NCBI GenBank assembly: GCA_026874595.1
Contig: CM049315.1
Location: forward strand, 11,532,664 to 11,596,663
Direction of reading: 5' to 3'
Length of the DNA: 64,000 nucleotides
From: Sipunculus nudus
Taxonomy: Eukaryota > Annelida > Sipuncula > Golfingiida > Sipunculidae
Of this stretch, positions 1 through 12,300 are shown in pieces. Position 1 is the stretch's first letter. The number at the start of each line of letters is the position of its first letter. The position numbers and the translations under genes are program-made. The notes under the pieces were generated by a model that saw nothing but the letters and a program-made list of their open reading frames with translations, was not told where the DNA came from and did no database searches.

Positions 1-1560
1 ATCGGTCTGTATCTATTGTCGTTCTAAGGTATCCTATATATCGTACAAAAAAGTCAAAACTTCCGCATGGACAAGCCTTTATGTTATATCTCTAGAAATC
101 TAAAATAAAATAACCTCTGTTCTCCAGCCACGCAACCTACCTGCGTTAGAAAATTGGAAGTAAGAATCTTTATTCTTACAATATATAGGACTGCGGGCTG
201 CAAGACCTCTATAGATCCATGCCGACTTCCCTGAGAAGTTTGGTGTTTTATAAAGTTATCCTAAAGTTATTCATTCATATACCTCATCCAGAACAGTCAC
301 ATGCATGGAACAGCTGAGTATAAAAACGAAATAAGAAATTCCTTAAAATTTCACTACAAATTTCACTACGATCAGGAATTGGGGGGATTTAGGGCGGCGT
401 GGGGTTGCACAGTCCCTCATCTCGATCTGAAAAATCTGGGAATAGTGACATTTTAAGTGAGCACACGATTAATACCGAAAACAACGCCGTTTTGTTCCAA
501 CAGGCGGGGATACCCCGTGATATACACCTGTCGGCGCTGTGCTCATCGTCTCATGCCGATTAGGTGCTTCGCATTTGAGCTCCTCCCCTATTCTAAAATC
601 CTCTATCCGCACATGATTAACTTGTGTGTAGGTGCATTCATACAAAAAAATGGTAAGTAAAGAACGGCTTTGTGAACCGTCATACACTTGGTGTGGTCAA
701 TAGTCGTCGGGAGGTTTTAAAGGGTGCATCTAACTGTTGGCGCAACTTAATTTTGTTTTGGGAGCGAAATAAAAATACAATAGATTGGACAAAGTCGGGA
801 ATTTAACACTTTTCGGTGGAGAAAAACATATCCTATAGTTTGCCGCGAGATGAGAGAAAAATGTCAAACTCACCTAACCAACATGCGGCTGCAAGCTTTC
901 ATATATATAGGCCTATCGACAAGTAAGAACAAGCTGGTAGTTCGCGCCATCTGCCATTGCTTTAATGAACTGAGTGAGTTTCCCTATTACTTGAGCTTTT
1001 TCGGTCTTCCTGGATTTCCCTTGCAGATAAAAGTGTCATTCAGATATTGCCATCTTTGATTTATAGTTTTCGTGGGTAGTAGTATAAAATGAGGAGGAAT
1101 CACCAGGTCCTTCAACAACCTTGTGACGTACATATATGCAAATACCATAGATTAACACCCCTACCCCACAATTTACTGGACAGACCTTTAGTATGAACAA
1201 TTATAGAAGTTCCTGTTTTAATGGCAAATATAATTAGAGTACACTTATCAAATAAAATAATATATAAGGCCTATTACGGGTCATATATATTAGGCCTACG
1301 CTCCCACATAGTTCCCGCTACATAGTGCGAGCATAATTTGACTTATTATTCAATAAGACTAAAATCACAGCGACTATGATATATTAATCAACCATCCCAT
1401 GCACTGCATTGAATCATAAGATTCAAATAGTCATATGCCTCGTTCTGACCACTGCCTTTGTCACATACATGCAATGCTGAAGACAGTTGTAAAATCAAGC
1501 GTAACCTGATGCAAATATGAGTTATACTGGTATCGCCATCTGTCCTCAGCATTGTACACT
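1..1560. other. 5' non-coding tract, no gene recognised
   Basis: This is non-coding sequence of mixed composition, less AT-rich than the interior of the window. Short ORFs near 457-690 and 850-1059 show no domain, no Kozak context of note and no splice structure. It could be the upstream regulatory region of the first exon called at 1694, but I see no specific site to support that. Confidence 0.5.
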
Positions 1561-1601
1561 ACTTGGTCTGGATAGCCGAGAAGTCAGCAAACTCCGGGTT
1601 C

Positions 1602-1609
1602 TATTTATA
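1602..1609 (+). promoter_or_regulatory. TATA-like box of candidate promoter P1
   Basis: TATTTATA lies about 85 bases before the ATG of the candidate first exon at 1694. A start site 25-32 bases downstream would fall near 1630-1640 and give a 5' UTR of roughly 60 bases. TATA-like strings are common in AT-rich DNA; the support comes from the GC-richer flanks here and the strong ATG and donor downstream. Confidence 0.3.
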
Positions 1610-1693
1610 GACTGGGGAATACCAGAAATATTGTCAAGGATATATTATTAACACATTTCGAAGTTGTCAACCGATTTCAGACCAGAGGTTATC

Positions 1694-1700
1694 ATGGGAG
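1694..1700 (+). CDS. Candidate alternative first coding exon 1a (Met-Gly, phase 1)
   Basis: The coding part would be ATG GGA G, followed at once by the consensus donor GTGAGT at 1701. The ATG has A at -3 and G at +4, a strong initiation context. Reading upstream in frame there is a TAA about 40 bases before the ATG, so translation cannot start earlier in this frame. The single base left over fits the exon at 61793, which opens with AT, giving GAT (Asp). The predicted N-terminus would be Met-Gly-Asp-Ser-Ala-Glu. The exon is tiny, so the case rests on start context, donor quality, the TATA-like box at 1602 and phase agreement with two other candidate first exons. If real, the intron to 61793 is about 60 kb. 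Product unknown. A chance ATG next to a GTGAGT is the main alternative. Confidence 0.35.
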
Positions 1701-2329
1701 GTGAGTGGAACTTATGGTTATACCTTGGTTAGTACAGGTACGGTTGTCTTACTGGGTCAAGCGCGCGTCGCATGGTTATTTTAAAAACAACATGAGGTTA
1801 AAAACCGGCGGCCGCGCGCGTTCTGGCACTTCTGCCGGCAGTATGATCAGTGATGATGCTCTTCAGAGCATGAAATTGCATTGATGCTGAAGCCAAAATC
1901 AGCAGCGTCCTCTGTAATCAGTGGTAATGTCAGCAGGAGAGCGATCTAAATTAAAGGTCTGTTGACGAGAAATTAGATGATTAGCTTTCATTATCAAAGC
2001 GACTTCAACATGACGTTTTCGTGTACATGCGTTTGTATGTCTCGATCTGTAGTCTGTAGTCTGTACATGTAACTGAACATGAAAGTTATTAAAGACAAAG
2101 TAAATCCACGATTATTTACTAGTTGTCTTGTACTAAATATAATTTGTGACAGGAGCGAGGAACAGTGTTTGCTTGTTCATCAAACTTAAAGTTGAACAAA
2201 ATTTTGTTCCAATAACTTTTCTAAAAGAATTTTTAACAAATAACATTTGGCATATTAAATAATACTTTAATTAAAGGGGCCCAATCACCTATAAAGCATG
2301 TTGAATTAACATGAAAAATAGCTTCTTCC
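1701..2329 (+). other. Start of candidate intron, with CpG-rich patch
   Basis: Just after the donor at 1701, about 1755-1850 is unusually GC- and CpG-rich for this window, with GCGCGCGTCGC and a GCGGCCGC octamer inside a GC-only run. A CpG-dense patch flanking a candidate first exon is compatible with a promoter-proximal element. Beyond 1850 the sequence returns to ordinary AT-rich DNA with nothing recognisable. Confidence 0.35.
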
Positions 2330-3150
2330 CTTTAAAATAAGGGATGCTTATTTCCACTCCCCCTTATGGTAAAGGCTGGTGTAATCTGAACATATATATA
2401 AATAAATTACATGAAATGCATTTCAAATTAAAATTAGTACTGCAGTAAACATAAGTTTAAAAAATTTATGATTTGCAAAAGTGAAACCTGGTAGTTAAAT
2501 AACATTCATAATGTGACCAAGTTTTTTTAAGACAAATTAATGTATATTTTCCTGCAAATAGTTAAAATTTGCCAACAAGTTTAGTTTAATACATTTATAG
2601 ACTGGCATTGACGGGTGCTCAGGTGCCTCAGGTAGCTCAAATAGGGGTGTTATGACCACACTTAATTCCTGGCTCAGTCCTTATCAGTAGGTGGTAAGTA
2701 CCTCATCAATAGGGCTAGTCAAGAGTCTGTCTCCACATGCCAAGACTAGTGCTGGCTCAGTGCACAGATAAAGTTTAGACAGTTGCACTTGACCAGCACC
2801 CACTACTCTGGTTGTTTTTTCATGAGTTTATCCCGCCACTGATTTTGTCCAGAACAATTTGAATGACATGACTAAAGTGCCAAAAAGGTGAACTTAGTCT
2901 AAGAAAAACTAGAAATACAAAGAAACATAGGCTGCATTTAAGAGTCATAATAAGACTTGTCACCAATTTGGATATTATATGTAAGACAAATGACCATCTT
3001 CCATTATATTCACTGATGTAAATGACTTTCTAAACTTAAAACCTATTTTAACATTTAACTTTTATATTATAATTCAGATGTGGAAATAAGCATTCTATAT
3101 TTCAACTCCCAGGGTGGAGTGGAAATTCCTTATTTCAAATAAGCACTTCC
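2330..3150. mobile_element. Possible degraded MITE, imperfect terminal inverted repeats
   Basis: A left end near 2339-2366 reads GGGATGCTTATTTCCACTCC. The right end near 3116-3152 is an approximate reverse complement of it, with an extra inserted stretch between the TTTCCACTCC and GCTTATTT parts. The interior is AT-rich with no ORF. I found no target-site duplication, so boundaries are rough and this may be two independent copies of a short repeat in opposite orientation. Confidence 0.25.
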
Positions 3151-4383
3151 TTAAAATAAATCTGTACCTGCCAAAATATTGCCTTGAAACGGTTTGCTTA
3201 CTCCTTTAATGAGTGTTAAAAACTGTGGACCAGGCACGATCACAGCTGTCGTTGGGCCATGTGCATTGCCAAGTGACATTATATGCAATCATGACCGGCG
3301 AATTGCCCAAAAAATGTAATACATGTTCTTGCTGGCTGATACACCTCATGTCACGTGGCCTTGTTATGGTAAACAGACATGCGTTCACTTTGTTAACCAA
3401 CATGCAGAGCCATAACAAGGTTTTAAACAGCTGTATGTGAGGTACTGAGACTGTGTGCTGGGAACGTTTTTGCTGGAAAACTTATGTTTAAAGCAAAACT
3501 AAACTGATAGTATGAAATAATAGGCATAAAATTGCGCCTGATTATGTCCCTTTAATAGATCAGGTGTATGTTGGAGAAGACATTTTGTTTCCCTACCATG
3601 AGTCTCTGGAACTTTGACTTGCCCTGAGCAAGCAGAAAACTATTCTGATGCTGAACATGTCACTTCAGTCATAAGTTTATTATTAATTGCATAGTGTCCC
3701 TTTACTGTTACTCACCATTACTTTAAATAAATTTTACCTAGCTAAAGTGTCTATCTCGATGATTGTTATACCTTGTTCACAACAAGATTTGTATAGGTTG
3801 AAACTAAATCTATAAAGTCATCTGTTTAACGTAAACCTTTAAAAATTAGGTGGAGCAGTCCCTTTTATTCTTGCATTTACTTGCTGAGAAGTAAATTGTG
3901 AGATATCTTTTCATAACTTACATATTACTTTGAAAGTAATCATGATATCTCTGCAAGTTTGCCTTGCACTCTTAGTCTTACATTGTAAATTACACATTTA
4001 TTAAAGTTTCAACTTTTCCTTGAACCATATGGTTTACAAGGAGATTTATTCTAAGCAAAAAAAATGCTAAGTCGCCTATCACAAAACTTGTGCACGGCTG
4101 ACTCAACCTTTTAATATTTTGGCACAGATATGTTTGCAAATGGATTGTATCATAGCCTTTATTCATAGGGTTTTCAACTCCTTCCTTCTATCCATTATAA
4201 TTTATAGTTTTAAAGGTAATTTATATTAAAAATCTGAATATAATTCATACCTTTTTTATCTCTGTGACCTTCAAGATTTTAAATGTAGGTCAGGGTCACT
4301 AAAGTGGGTCAAAGTAAATGGGTCATGGTAAGGTACATTTTGGCTTAAGATTCAATGAAATTGGATTACAAAGTGACACTACA

Positions 4384-4384
<1 letters not shown>
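3151..4384. other. Non-coding AT-rich tract
   Basis: No gene, RNA or repeat structure recognised. ORFs of 70-75 codons on opposite strands at 3206-3440 overlap one another and have no supporting features. Confidence 0.6.

Positions 4385-4433
<49 letters not shown>
4385..4433. repeat. (AAT)n microsatellite
   Basis: About 16 uninterrupted AAT triplets. The leucine run in a minus-strand ORF here is just this repeat translated. Confidence 0.97.
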
Positions 4434-4434
<1 letters not shown>

Positions 4435-4858
4435 AAAAACAGAAGAGGTTAGTTCTGCTCCAACTGCTCCTTTACTGTGCCACAGTTTTTGGAATTCAAA
4501 GAGGATTTCTGAGCATTGAAACCTCCTTAGAAACCAATTCACTTTGCAGTTGAACATGCCAGGCCAGACAAGTGGGGCTACCTGTTGGCCAATAAATGTA
4601 CTAATTGTCCTTGCTGTACCCAGCTGGTGATCTGCAACAGAGAGATAAAATATCTACATATAAAGCCTTAAATGTGTTCTTAAAAAGATCATGTAATGTT
4701 ATGATGAATCAGTTTATGTTTTTTATTTTGGCTTAACATGAAAGTCCAAATATGGTCATTCAACTTTCAATGATTTATGTTTTTTCTTTGTTCAGTGTGG
4801 TGACAAAGTGTGTTATGCTTTTTCATTTTGTTTGTACTATATTCTAAAGTGGTATCAT

Positions 4859-4859
4859 A

Positions 4860-4925
<66 letters not shown>

Positions 4926-5140
4926 GTTTGCACTGGGATGGAGAAAGTAAAATTGAGGAATAAGGTAAAGGACTGAAAGGAAAAGGAAGGGTTGTAGAAA
5001 TGGGATAAGAAAAGAAAAGTGCACAGAAACAGAAGAAATGGAGTAGAAAATGAAAGGAAAGGAAAAGACAGAAAATGAGGGAAACCCAGTAAGTAGGTGA
5101 AAGGAAACTAAAGGGGAAAGCCAGCAGAGAAAGGTTGAAT
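4859..5140. repeat. (TA)n(GA)n compound microsatellite and purine-rich tail
   Basis: A (TA)n run at 4859-4885 passes directly into (GA)n at 4886-4917 with a short GAGAGAGG remainder. For the next ~215 bases the plus strand stays strongly purine-rich (GGAAAGGAAAAG-type), suggesting a decayed, longer GA/GGAAA tract. Polypurine tracts with mirror symmetry can form triplex DNA. Confidence 0.9.
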
Positions 5141-6334
5141 TTAATGGGATAGTAAGTAAGTTGAGGGATTTAGAGGCCTTGATATTGACTACATGATAAA
5201 GTCACATGCTGGGGAGGGGACTTGTGATGGAAGATCGAGGTTGTGATCATGTGAGTGATCCAGGATACAGCAGTGTGACCTCTGCCAGTAGATGCTGATA
5301 TGTATAACAGTGCAAGTTCAGGAAATACCACTTAAAAGAGATCCTGGACTGCTATACTTGCCAGTTTTCTAATGAAGTGTATCGTAACTGGGGGAGGGAA
5401 TATATGCTTCAGGCATAAAGTGGAAGTTTTTGAAATTGTAAAGTTTAAATGTTCTTGGAATGCCAAGTTCCAATAAAACATAACACAGAACCAGAACTTG
5501 AGTCTGATCTGACATTGATACCTCTACCCCAGTCAGGATCCCAAGGACTTTAGCATACAATATTCTTTACAATGTCACATTTCATTAATTCAATTCACAG
5601 TTGAGCTCCAGGAAAAAGAGGGTTCTAATACCAATGAATGGCACAGCCCTCAGCAGGGACAAAGAAATTACCCCATCTCACAATGGTATAGAATCATAAA
5701 TTTAATTAAATTTATTTAATGGTGATCCAGATAACCACCAAAATTTTATTAACTGTTTGTTGGTATTATTTTTACCCTCCCACATTTTTATCATAAAAAT
5801 TCATTCACAGCGTTTTTGTGTTAAGTTGCTGACAGATTAACCAATTAACAAAGGGAAAATATAATACCGCACCACCTGGTTGATGTATAAAAACATAATA
5901 CATAGAAACCCAGGAGAGCACTTCTCAGACAGACCCATGTTTGACTACCAGTGGGTCCTAAGCCAATGTGTGCAATTTATATTCAACACTGGTGGTGACC
6001 TGTGACAGATTTCTCCTGGAAAATTCATGCATAGATAGCAACATTAATTTTTAACATTAAACCACTGTTTTGTTGTTACATGGAGTTAGTTCTTTTATTT
6101 GAGGTTTTGGGGACTTATAGTATAGAATAGATACTGGACAACAATACTTGCATAGATACTGGTACATGTAGCAATGTTTCAGACCACATCACAGATTAAT
6201 GATTAAAAACTGATATATGTTTACATAAACTGAAACAAATGATTGATAGATGGATTTTGAACATTTGATTTAAACAACTGCAAATGGTAAATTTAACATT
6301 ACCTATATTATTTGATTCTCTCAGAGATTATTAC
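5141..6334. other. Non-coding tract
   Basis: Unique-looking AT-rich sequence. I see no gene, splice-flanked exon or repeat in it. Confidence 0.55.
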
Positions 6335-6715
6335 ATTAATTGTATCCGCCAAAACGAAGAATTTTACACAAATGTAGCCCTTGGATAGCTTTATAACATG
6401 CACAAAAATGGTGGCACCACCTGCAGCCATTTTTGCACAGCGTCCATCGGTTTGTCTACTGTGGGATAAAATCACTCATATCTCTGCAGTGGTTTGACTT
6501 TTCCACCTGAAATTTTGCATGTGTATACATCTTGGATAGTTTCTCGTTCAAATAACAGGTGGGGCCACCTACAATCATGTTTATGTGGCAGACATTCTAA
6601 TATGTAACACATGTAACTCTATTTCCCTTTGCCACTCAATCAATGCCTCACTTCACCCGTCCTATGCTGATTTTGGCGGATACACATAGTCGCTTGTCGA
6701 CTACCCATATTCTAG
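6335..6715 (+). mobile_element. Non-autonomous Helentron/Helitron-like element
   Basis: The 14-mer TGTATCCGCCAAAA at 6341-6354 recurs as its exact reverse complement at 6671-6684. Directly after the second copy comes a stem-loop, TAGTCG (6687-6692) with CGACTA (6698-6703) around a 5-nt loop, then 8 nt, then CTAG (6712-6715) followed by T. Subterminal inverted repeats, the second just before a 3' stem-loop, plus a CTAG end, is the layout of Helentron-type non-autonomous elements (DINE-1/HINE). There is no coding capacity. The 5' boundary is uncertain. The 8-nt gap from stem-loop to CTAG equals that in the Helitron at 17542-18512. Confidence 0.5.
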
Positions 6716-6716
6716 T

Positions 6717-7755
6717 TATTGTATGCTGTCATTACTGTCATACTATGTTAACCCTAAGTGTTGGCGACAATATCAGTTTTGATAGGTTGCCAGGATAAAT
6801 TGCATGGTTTAATGTTCGTTTGCAATTAAAGCTTTCTCAGTGTCTTACAAAGTCAAATATCTTTTTATATCATCAAGATGTCCTGTGACAGTCTGATACT
6901 GGGGCGTTTTGATGGTATACTGGTAGGCCTACACCTTAGATATTATCAATATTTTACCACTTAGTGAATAAATTAAATGGATGAATGTTACTAATTATTC
7001 AAGGCCCCAGGTTTTGTTTTATCCAGACTGTTACTAAACTGAAATCGCAAGTACTGTTAAAAATAATTTATGTTGAACTTATTTTTGTCACTGAGATTGC
7101 TTGGTTTAACTTGGCTGAGTACAGGAGGGAGATTGGTAAACAAAGAGTTATAACTAGCAGTTATTTTTAAAATTTAACTTTTGTTACTTTAATCTTTCAC
7201 TGCCCAACCCCAACTTGCACAATCAGCTTCCAGCCAACTTTTCTTCAAACTGATAAATTCTTTATAGAAAGAAGTTACAAAGAGAATCTTGAGTTATGAA
7301 TCTAAATAAAAACATGTAAATGATGTACGTACCAACTTTGTTGTTTTTTAATGACTGACATATTTTAGCAATTAAAGAACATTCTCGACTTGTAGTGAGA
7401 ATTAAACATACCTATCAAAGATGTCTTATTCGATTAACTCTGCTAGAAAACCATGTATCTGACATATTTGCTGTGACTCTGCAACTTGTATGCTAAAACC
7501 AGAACCAGGTGTACGTTAGGATTATCAGCATTTACCATAAACTTTGCTGTTTTGAATGGCTATTTGGTCATTTTCAAACCAGATTACAGTATTGTGCTTG
7601 GGAAAACAACAACAAGCCATGTAGGACAAAACAGGCATTTTAGAAAATGCATTTCTTGATCAGTTTACAACTTTCATTCCATTAGGACAGGTAGATATGA
7701 TGTCCGCATGGACCCTTCATGTGTCGTGAGTGCCGAACATTAAGTTATATTCATG
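6717..7755. other. Non-coding tract
   Basis: AT-rich sequence with nothing recognisable between the Helentron-like element and the minisatellite. Confidence 0.55.
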
Positions 7756-7849
7756 TCAGGAGTGCAACACACTCGTGGGAGGCTCTTTAACATAGAAAAT
7801 TGTGGTAGATTTGTGCATTATTCGGACAGACAAAGGGAGATTAACAATA

Positions 7850-9370
7850 GTACCATTGAAGCAGAGAGAATGCACAGGGATGCAGGGGTGATGCACATTG
7901 ATGCAGGGATGATACCTCCATGGTGATAAAGACATGATGCCCTGTGACATATGGGTGGTGCATAGAAATGACGCACACAGGTGAGGTATAGTAATACAAA
8001 CATGAGGCACACAGGTGCTGAGGTACTGCACAAGGACACAGGGGTGGTACACAGAGATAAAGATGTGAGGTAAAATGAGGCAGGGGGATGCACAGGGACA
8101 CGGGGATGAAACTCAGGGGTGATGCACAGTGAAACACGGATGTGACACAGGGGTCTAGCACAGGGGCCTAGCACTTGGAAACAGGGGTGATACATGGTGG
8201 CACAGGAACACGGAAATAATGCACAGGAATGGGGCACAGGCGTGATGCACAGTGGCACAGGACTGAGGCACAGGGGTGATGTACAGGAACAGAGGGGTGG
8301 GACACAGGGATGAAGCACAGGGACACAGGGGTCTAGCATAGGGAAACGGTTGATGCACAGTGGCACAGGACTGAGCCACAGGAAAAAACTGGTAATGCAC
8401 AGGGATGCAGGGTCAGGACACAGGGGTGAGGCACAGGGACACAGGGGTCTAGCTCAGATAGTCAGGATGGGATACATTGGTCTAGCACTGAGAAACTGTG
8501 GTGATACACAGTGGCTCAGAACTGAGGTATAGGAACATGGGAATAATACACAAGGACATAGGGATGGGACACAGGGGGGATACACAGGGAACCAGGGGTC
8601 TAGCACAGGGAAACAGGGGTGATTCACAGTGGCACAGGACTGAGGCACAGAGATGATGCACAGGGATGGTACACAGGAGTGATGCACAGGGACACAGGGG
8701 TCTTAGCAAATGAAACAGGGGTGATGCACAGCAGCACAGAACTGAGGTACAGGTACAAACTGGTGATGCAAAGGGGCGCAGAAATGGTACACAGGGGTGA
8801 TGCACAGGGACACAGGGGTCTAGCACAGGTACCCAGGGGTGTGACACAGGGGTGATGCACAGGGACACAGGGGTGTGACATAGGGGTGATGCACAGGGAC
8901 ACAGGGTTGGACACATGGATGATGCACAGGGACACAGGATTGAGGCAATGGAACACAGGGTTGATGCACAGTATCACAGAACGGAGGTACAGGTACAAGC
9001 TGGTGATGCAAAGGGCCACAGGGGTGGTACACAGAGGTGATGCACAGGGACACAGGGGTCTAGCACAGGTACCCCGGGGTGGGACACAGGGGTGATGCAC
9101 AGGGAGACAGGGTTGGGACACATGGGTGATGCACTGGTACACCGGGTTGGGACACAGGGAGACAGGGTTGGGACACAGGGGTAATGCACAGGGACACCAA
9201 GGTCTAGCACAGGTACCTAGGGGTCAGACACATGGATGATGCACAGGGACACGGGGGTCTAACACAGGTACCAAGGGGTGATCACAGGGACACAGGATTG
9301 AGGCAATAGAACACTTGGTTGATGCACAGTATTACAGATGTGAGGCACAGTGATGCAAGGGTGGTGATCA
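7850..9370. repeat. Degenerate G-rich minisatellite with ~240-bp higher-order repeat
   Basis: About 1.5 kb of diverged ~20-bp units around GATGCACAGGGACACAGGGG and a variant carrying GGTCTAGCACAGG. The plus strand is purine- and G-rich. A higher-order copy is visible: the block starting near 8731 (GCACAGAACTGAGGTACAGG) recurs near 8971 at an offset of exactly 240 bases, with the following ~100 bases also aligned. Overlapping cysteine- and proline-rich ORFs on the minus strand, and their plus-strand counterparts, are the repeat read in several frames. Confidence 0.92.
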
Positions 9371-12300
9371 TTGAACAAGGACATGAGTGATACTAACAGA
9401 GTTGGTGATGTAGCTTGGCATTCTCTCTGCACCCTGCTGCTGTTGTGTTCACAAGGCCAGCCCTGATCAGACTGGGAAACTGTTAGTAAAAATAAACAGC
9501 CGTTTCACACAGGTTTTGTTTTATTACGACTAGCTCAGCTGACTTTCATCCATGCTGAGTTGCAGTAATGGGTCTTTTATTATCCAATAACAGGGCACAA
9601 ATTTTAATTGTTTTACAGAGAAACTTCTAACTCAGCTTCCTCAAAGTTTATTGGTCACTTAATTGTTAAATTATATACATTTAACAACTTCTAATTGGAT
9701 GGTGGCATGTAAGCATTAAATGAATTCTGTAACAACATAGATTGCTAAATATTGCATCTGAACTGTGTGGTTTCAAGCAATAAAATTTAAATTTTATTTG
9801 TGCTTTAAATATAAAATAAATAATATAAGTCTAAGGAATTTATCTAAAACAAAAGGAGTACAGGGTTTTGAAACTGAGTATGGTTAGATATCTTGCCAGC
9901 AGAGGTCACTACTGTGTAGTACAGAGTAAATGTCAAGTGTAAATGTTACCATTACATCTTTAGATAACCAATTACTGTAAGAAATTCATTACCATTAAAC
10001 TAATATTGTAACAGAAATCTGTTTTTCTCTATATGTTATTACAAGTCCATTAATATGTGTTTTCTTGTAACAAAGGAATGGATGAGACAATATGGAGATT
10101 GGTTGACACTTTCCAGTAATTTCTCATTTTCTTCAGATATTCGTTCATTTCATTCTGGCAACCCTAGCATGGCCAGATATTAATGTACACAATATCTCAG
10201 GAAAGGTGATAAAAGAACATATTACTCGGTAGGACAATTTATTAGGAGTATTGTAGATTCATATGAAGTTAGGTAGGAGAAAGTGTACAGGAATTGTTGA
10301 TAATGTATGAAGCATGACAGTATCAGAATTTAATTATAAATTATTTCTTGACATTGGTTTCAATGCACAATTAAAATAAAATACACCCACGCAAACAGTT
10401 TTAAGAAAATTGCAGAATATGTCAGATTGGTAGCTTCAGTCAACAGAGATTCAGTGTACTGTTGTTCAGACGCCCTACCTGGCAGACTAATAGTCACAAA
10501 AATCCTCACTTGATGGCAGCACATGTCTGTTTGATAGACAGGGGTCATTCTGTTTCTTCAATTAAACCCAGACCAAAGCTTTATCAACTCTTTCTTGTCT
10601 AAAAACGCACCTCCTTACTAAATTTTATTAAAATTATTCATGTGTGGTAAATATCTAGATGAACCAATGGAAAAAGAGTAAGATCCCTAATTCATTGAAA
10701 GAGATAATTATATGATTTGTTGTCATTTGCTATGTGCCTTTGAACACTCAACCATGTGGTCAAGGCTATTTGCCATTTGTTCTTATATTTGTGTACTATA
10801 CAGATATGTAGTATTCATTTAGTTAATGATATATGTAAAAACTGAAAATTATACTGCTTGTGAATTCCACAATAAACACTACACATTAAGATTTGTGATT
10901 AAAGGTTTATAACTACAATATTTAGATTTATGAAAGAAGATCGATTTGCATCAACATCAACTTCACATACACACCCAATATATATAAATTTGGCAAAATA
11001 TTGCATGTCAGCTGGCAAGCCATCACATTAATGTCTTGATCAGTCTGGGCTGAAAAAAAATTATTTACCTTTGTTCAGGCAGTAAAGTTTGTATATTCAT
11101 GCATCAGTTTACCCATCAGATATTATTTATCTCATATTTATAAGGTGACCAAGTTAATAGATAATTAAATATGATTTTGATATTTTTATATGATAAATTG
11201 TAAATAAATGGCTGTCATGCTAATGAAAGTGCTAATACTTACAACTGTCATGTGGACAGACACTAACTGTCCATATAGTTTTCCCTGGTCAGCAATCTGC
11301 TAGGTTTGAGTGTTCCATTTTAGATAAAGGGAAAACCATACTTAGAGATGTTTTTGAAAAAAAAGTTTAATATCAGTTTGACATTGGAGTTCTGCAAGAC
11401 TAACAAAGTAGTATATCACAAATAAAACTGGAAAATAAGATTAATTTAACGTTGGGTTATGTTGCCTCCTGACATGAAACAGGAAAAGATATGTCTGATA
11501 TTTGTGCTTAGAAACCTACTGTGATGCGGTTCACTAGTCTGATCTTTCTGAGGAAAACTGTGTTGCAGTTTCCTGTTTTTTTTTTACAGTATCCTTCTGA
11601 GAAATCTTTTTACATATAAAGGCTTATTATGTCATTGAATAAAGCAGAATTGAGGTATTATTTTCATCTCTATTTACCTATTATAAAAGTTATTTAAGGA
11701 TTTCTAAGAACCTTTGTTGAGGATTTTGACTTAGTAAGGGAAAACCTTAATATATTATGTAGTGTTCTAGAACATAATGTGGATATGAGACCATTTATTC
11801 TATATATTTGCACCTGTCATTATTGAAAAATTTTGGCAGTTATTCTCCATGTGCTGAAAAAATATTGGTAGTTCCATACCATTTTTAAAATATCTATAAC
11901 TGTATGATCATCTGGTTGAAGAAATCATGGTATTTTGTCCAAGGAGCAATCATCTGACCAAGGTGACCATTGTATTTCGTATTGAACAGTAGCACATGAA
12001 AAACTGGAAAATAAGAATGACAGGTTTCTGTGTCAAAGATGCTTCTATATGTACATATATGTTTTTCCCACATAATTCACCATGAAACAAATTTTTTTAG
12101 CATCCCTGGTAAAAGCCATATTTCTGTAATCATGCAGTCCAAAAGGGGTTTTAAATTCCTGTTAGACCCAAAAAAGCTACATTATTTTAAATAATGGGTA
12201 CAGTGTTCTTTCTGATCGTAGTCATCATTTTGAAATTTCATCAATTATTTTTTTCATTATTTTAATCAATAAAAAGTATACTATTTTAAGCACCCAGTTA

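Noticed and set aside
7756..9210. Cysteine/proline-rich ORFs up to 182 codons, resembling secreted repeat proteins
   Set aside because: All lie in the degenerate G-rich minisatellite, in many overlapping frames on both strands, with units shifted by indels.
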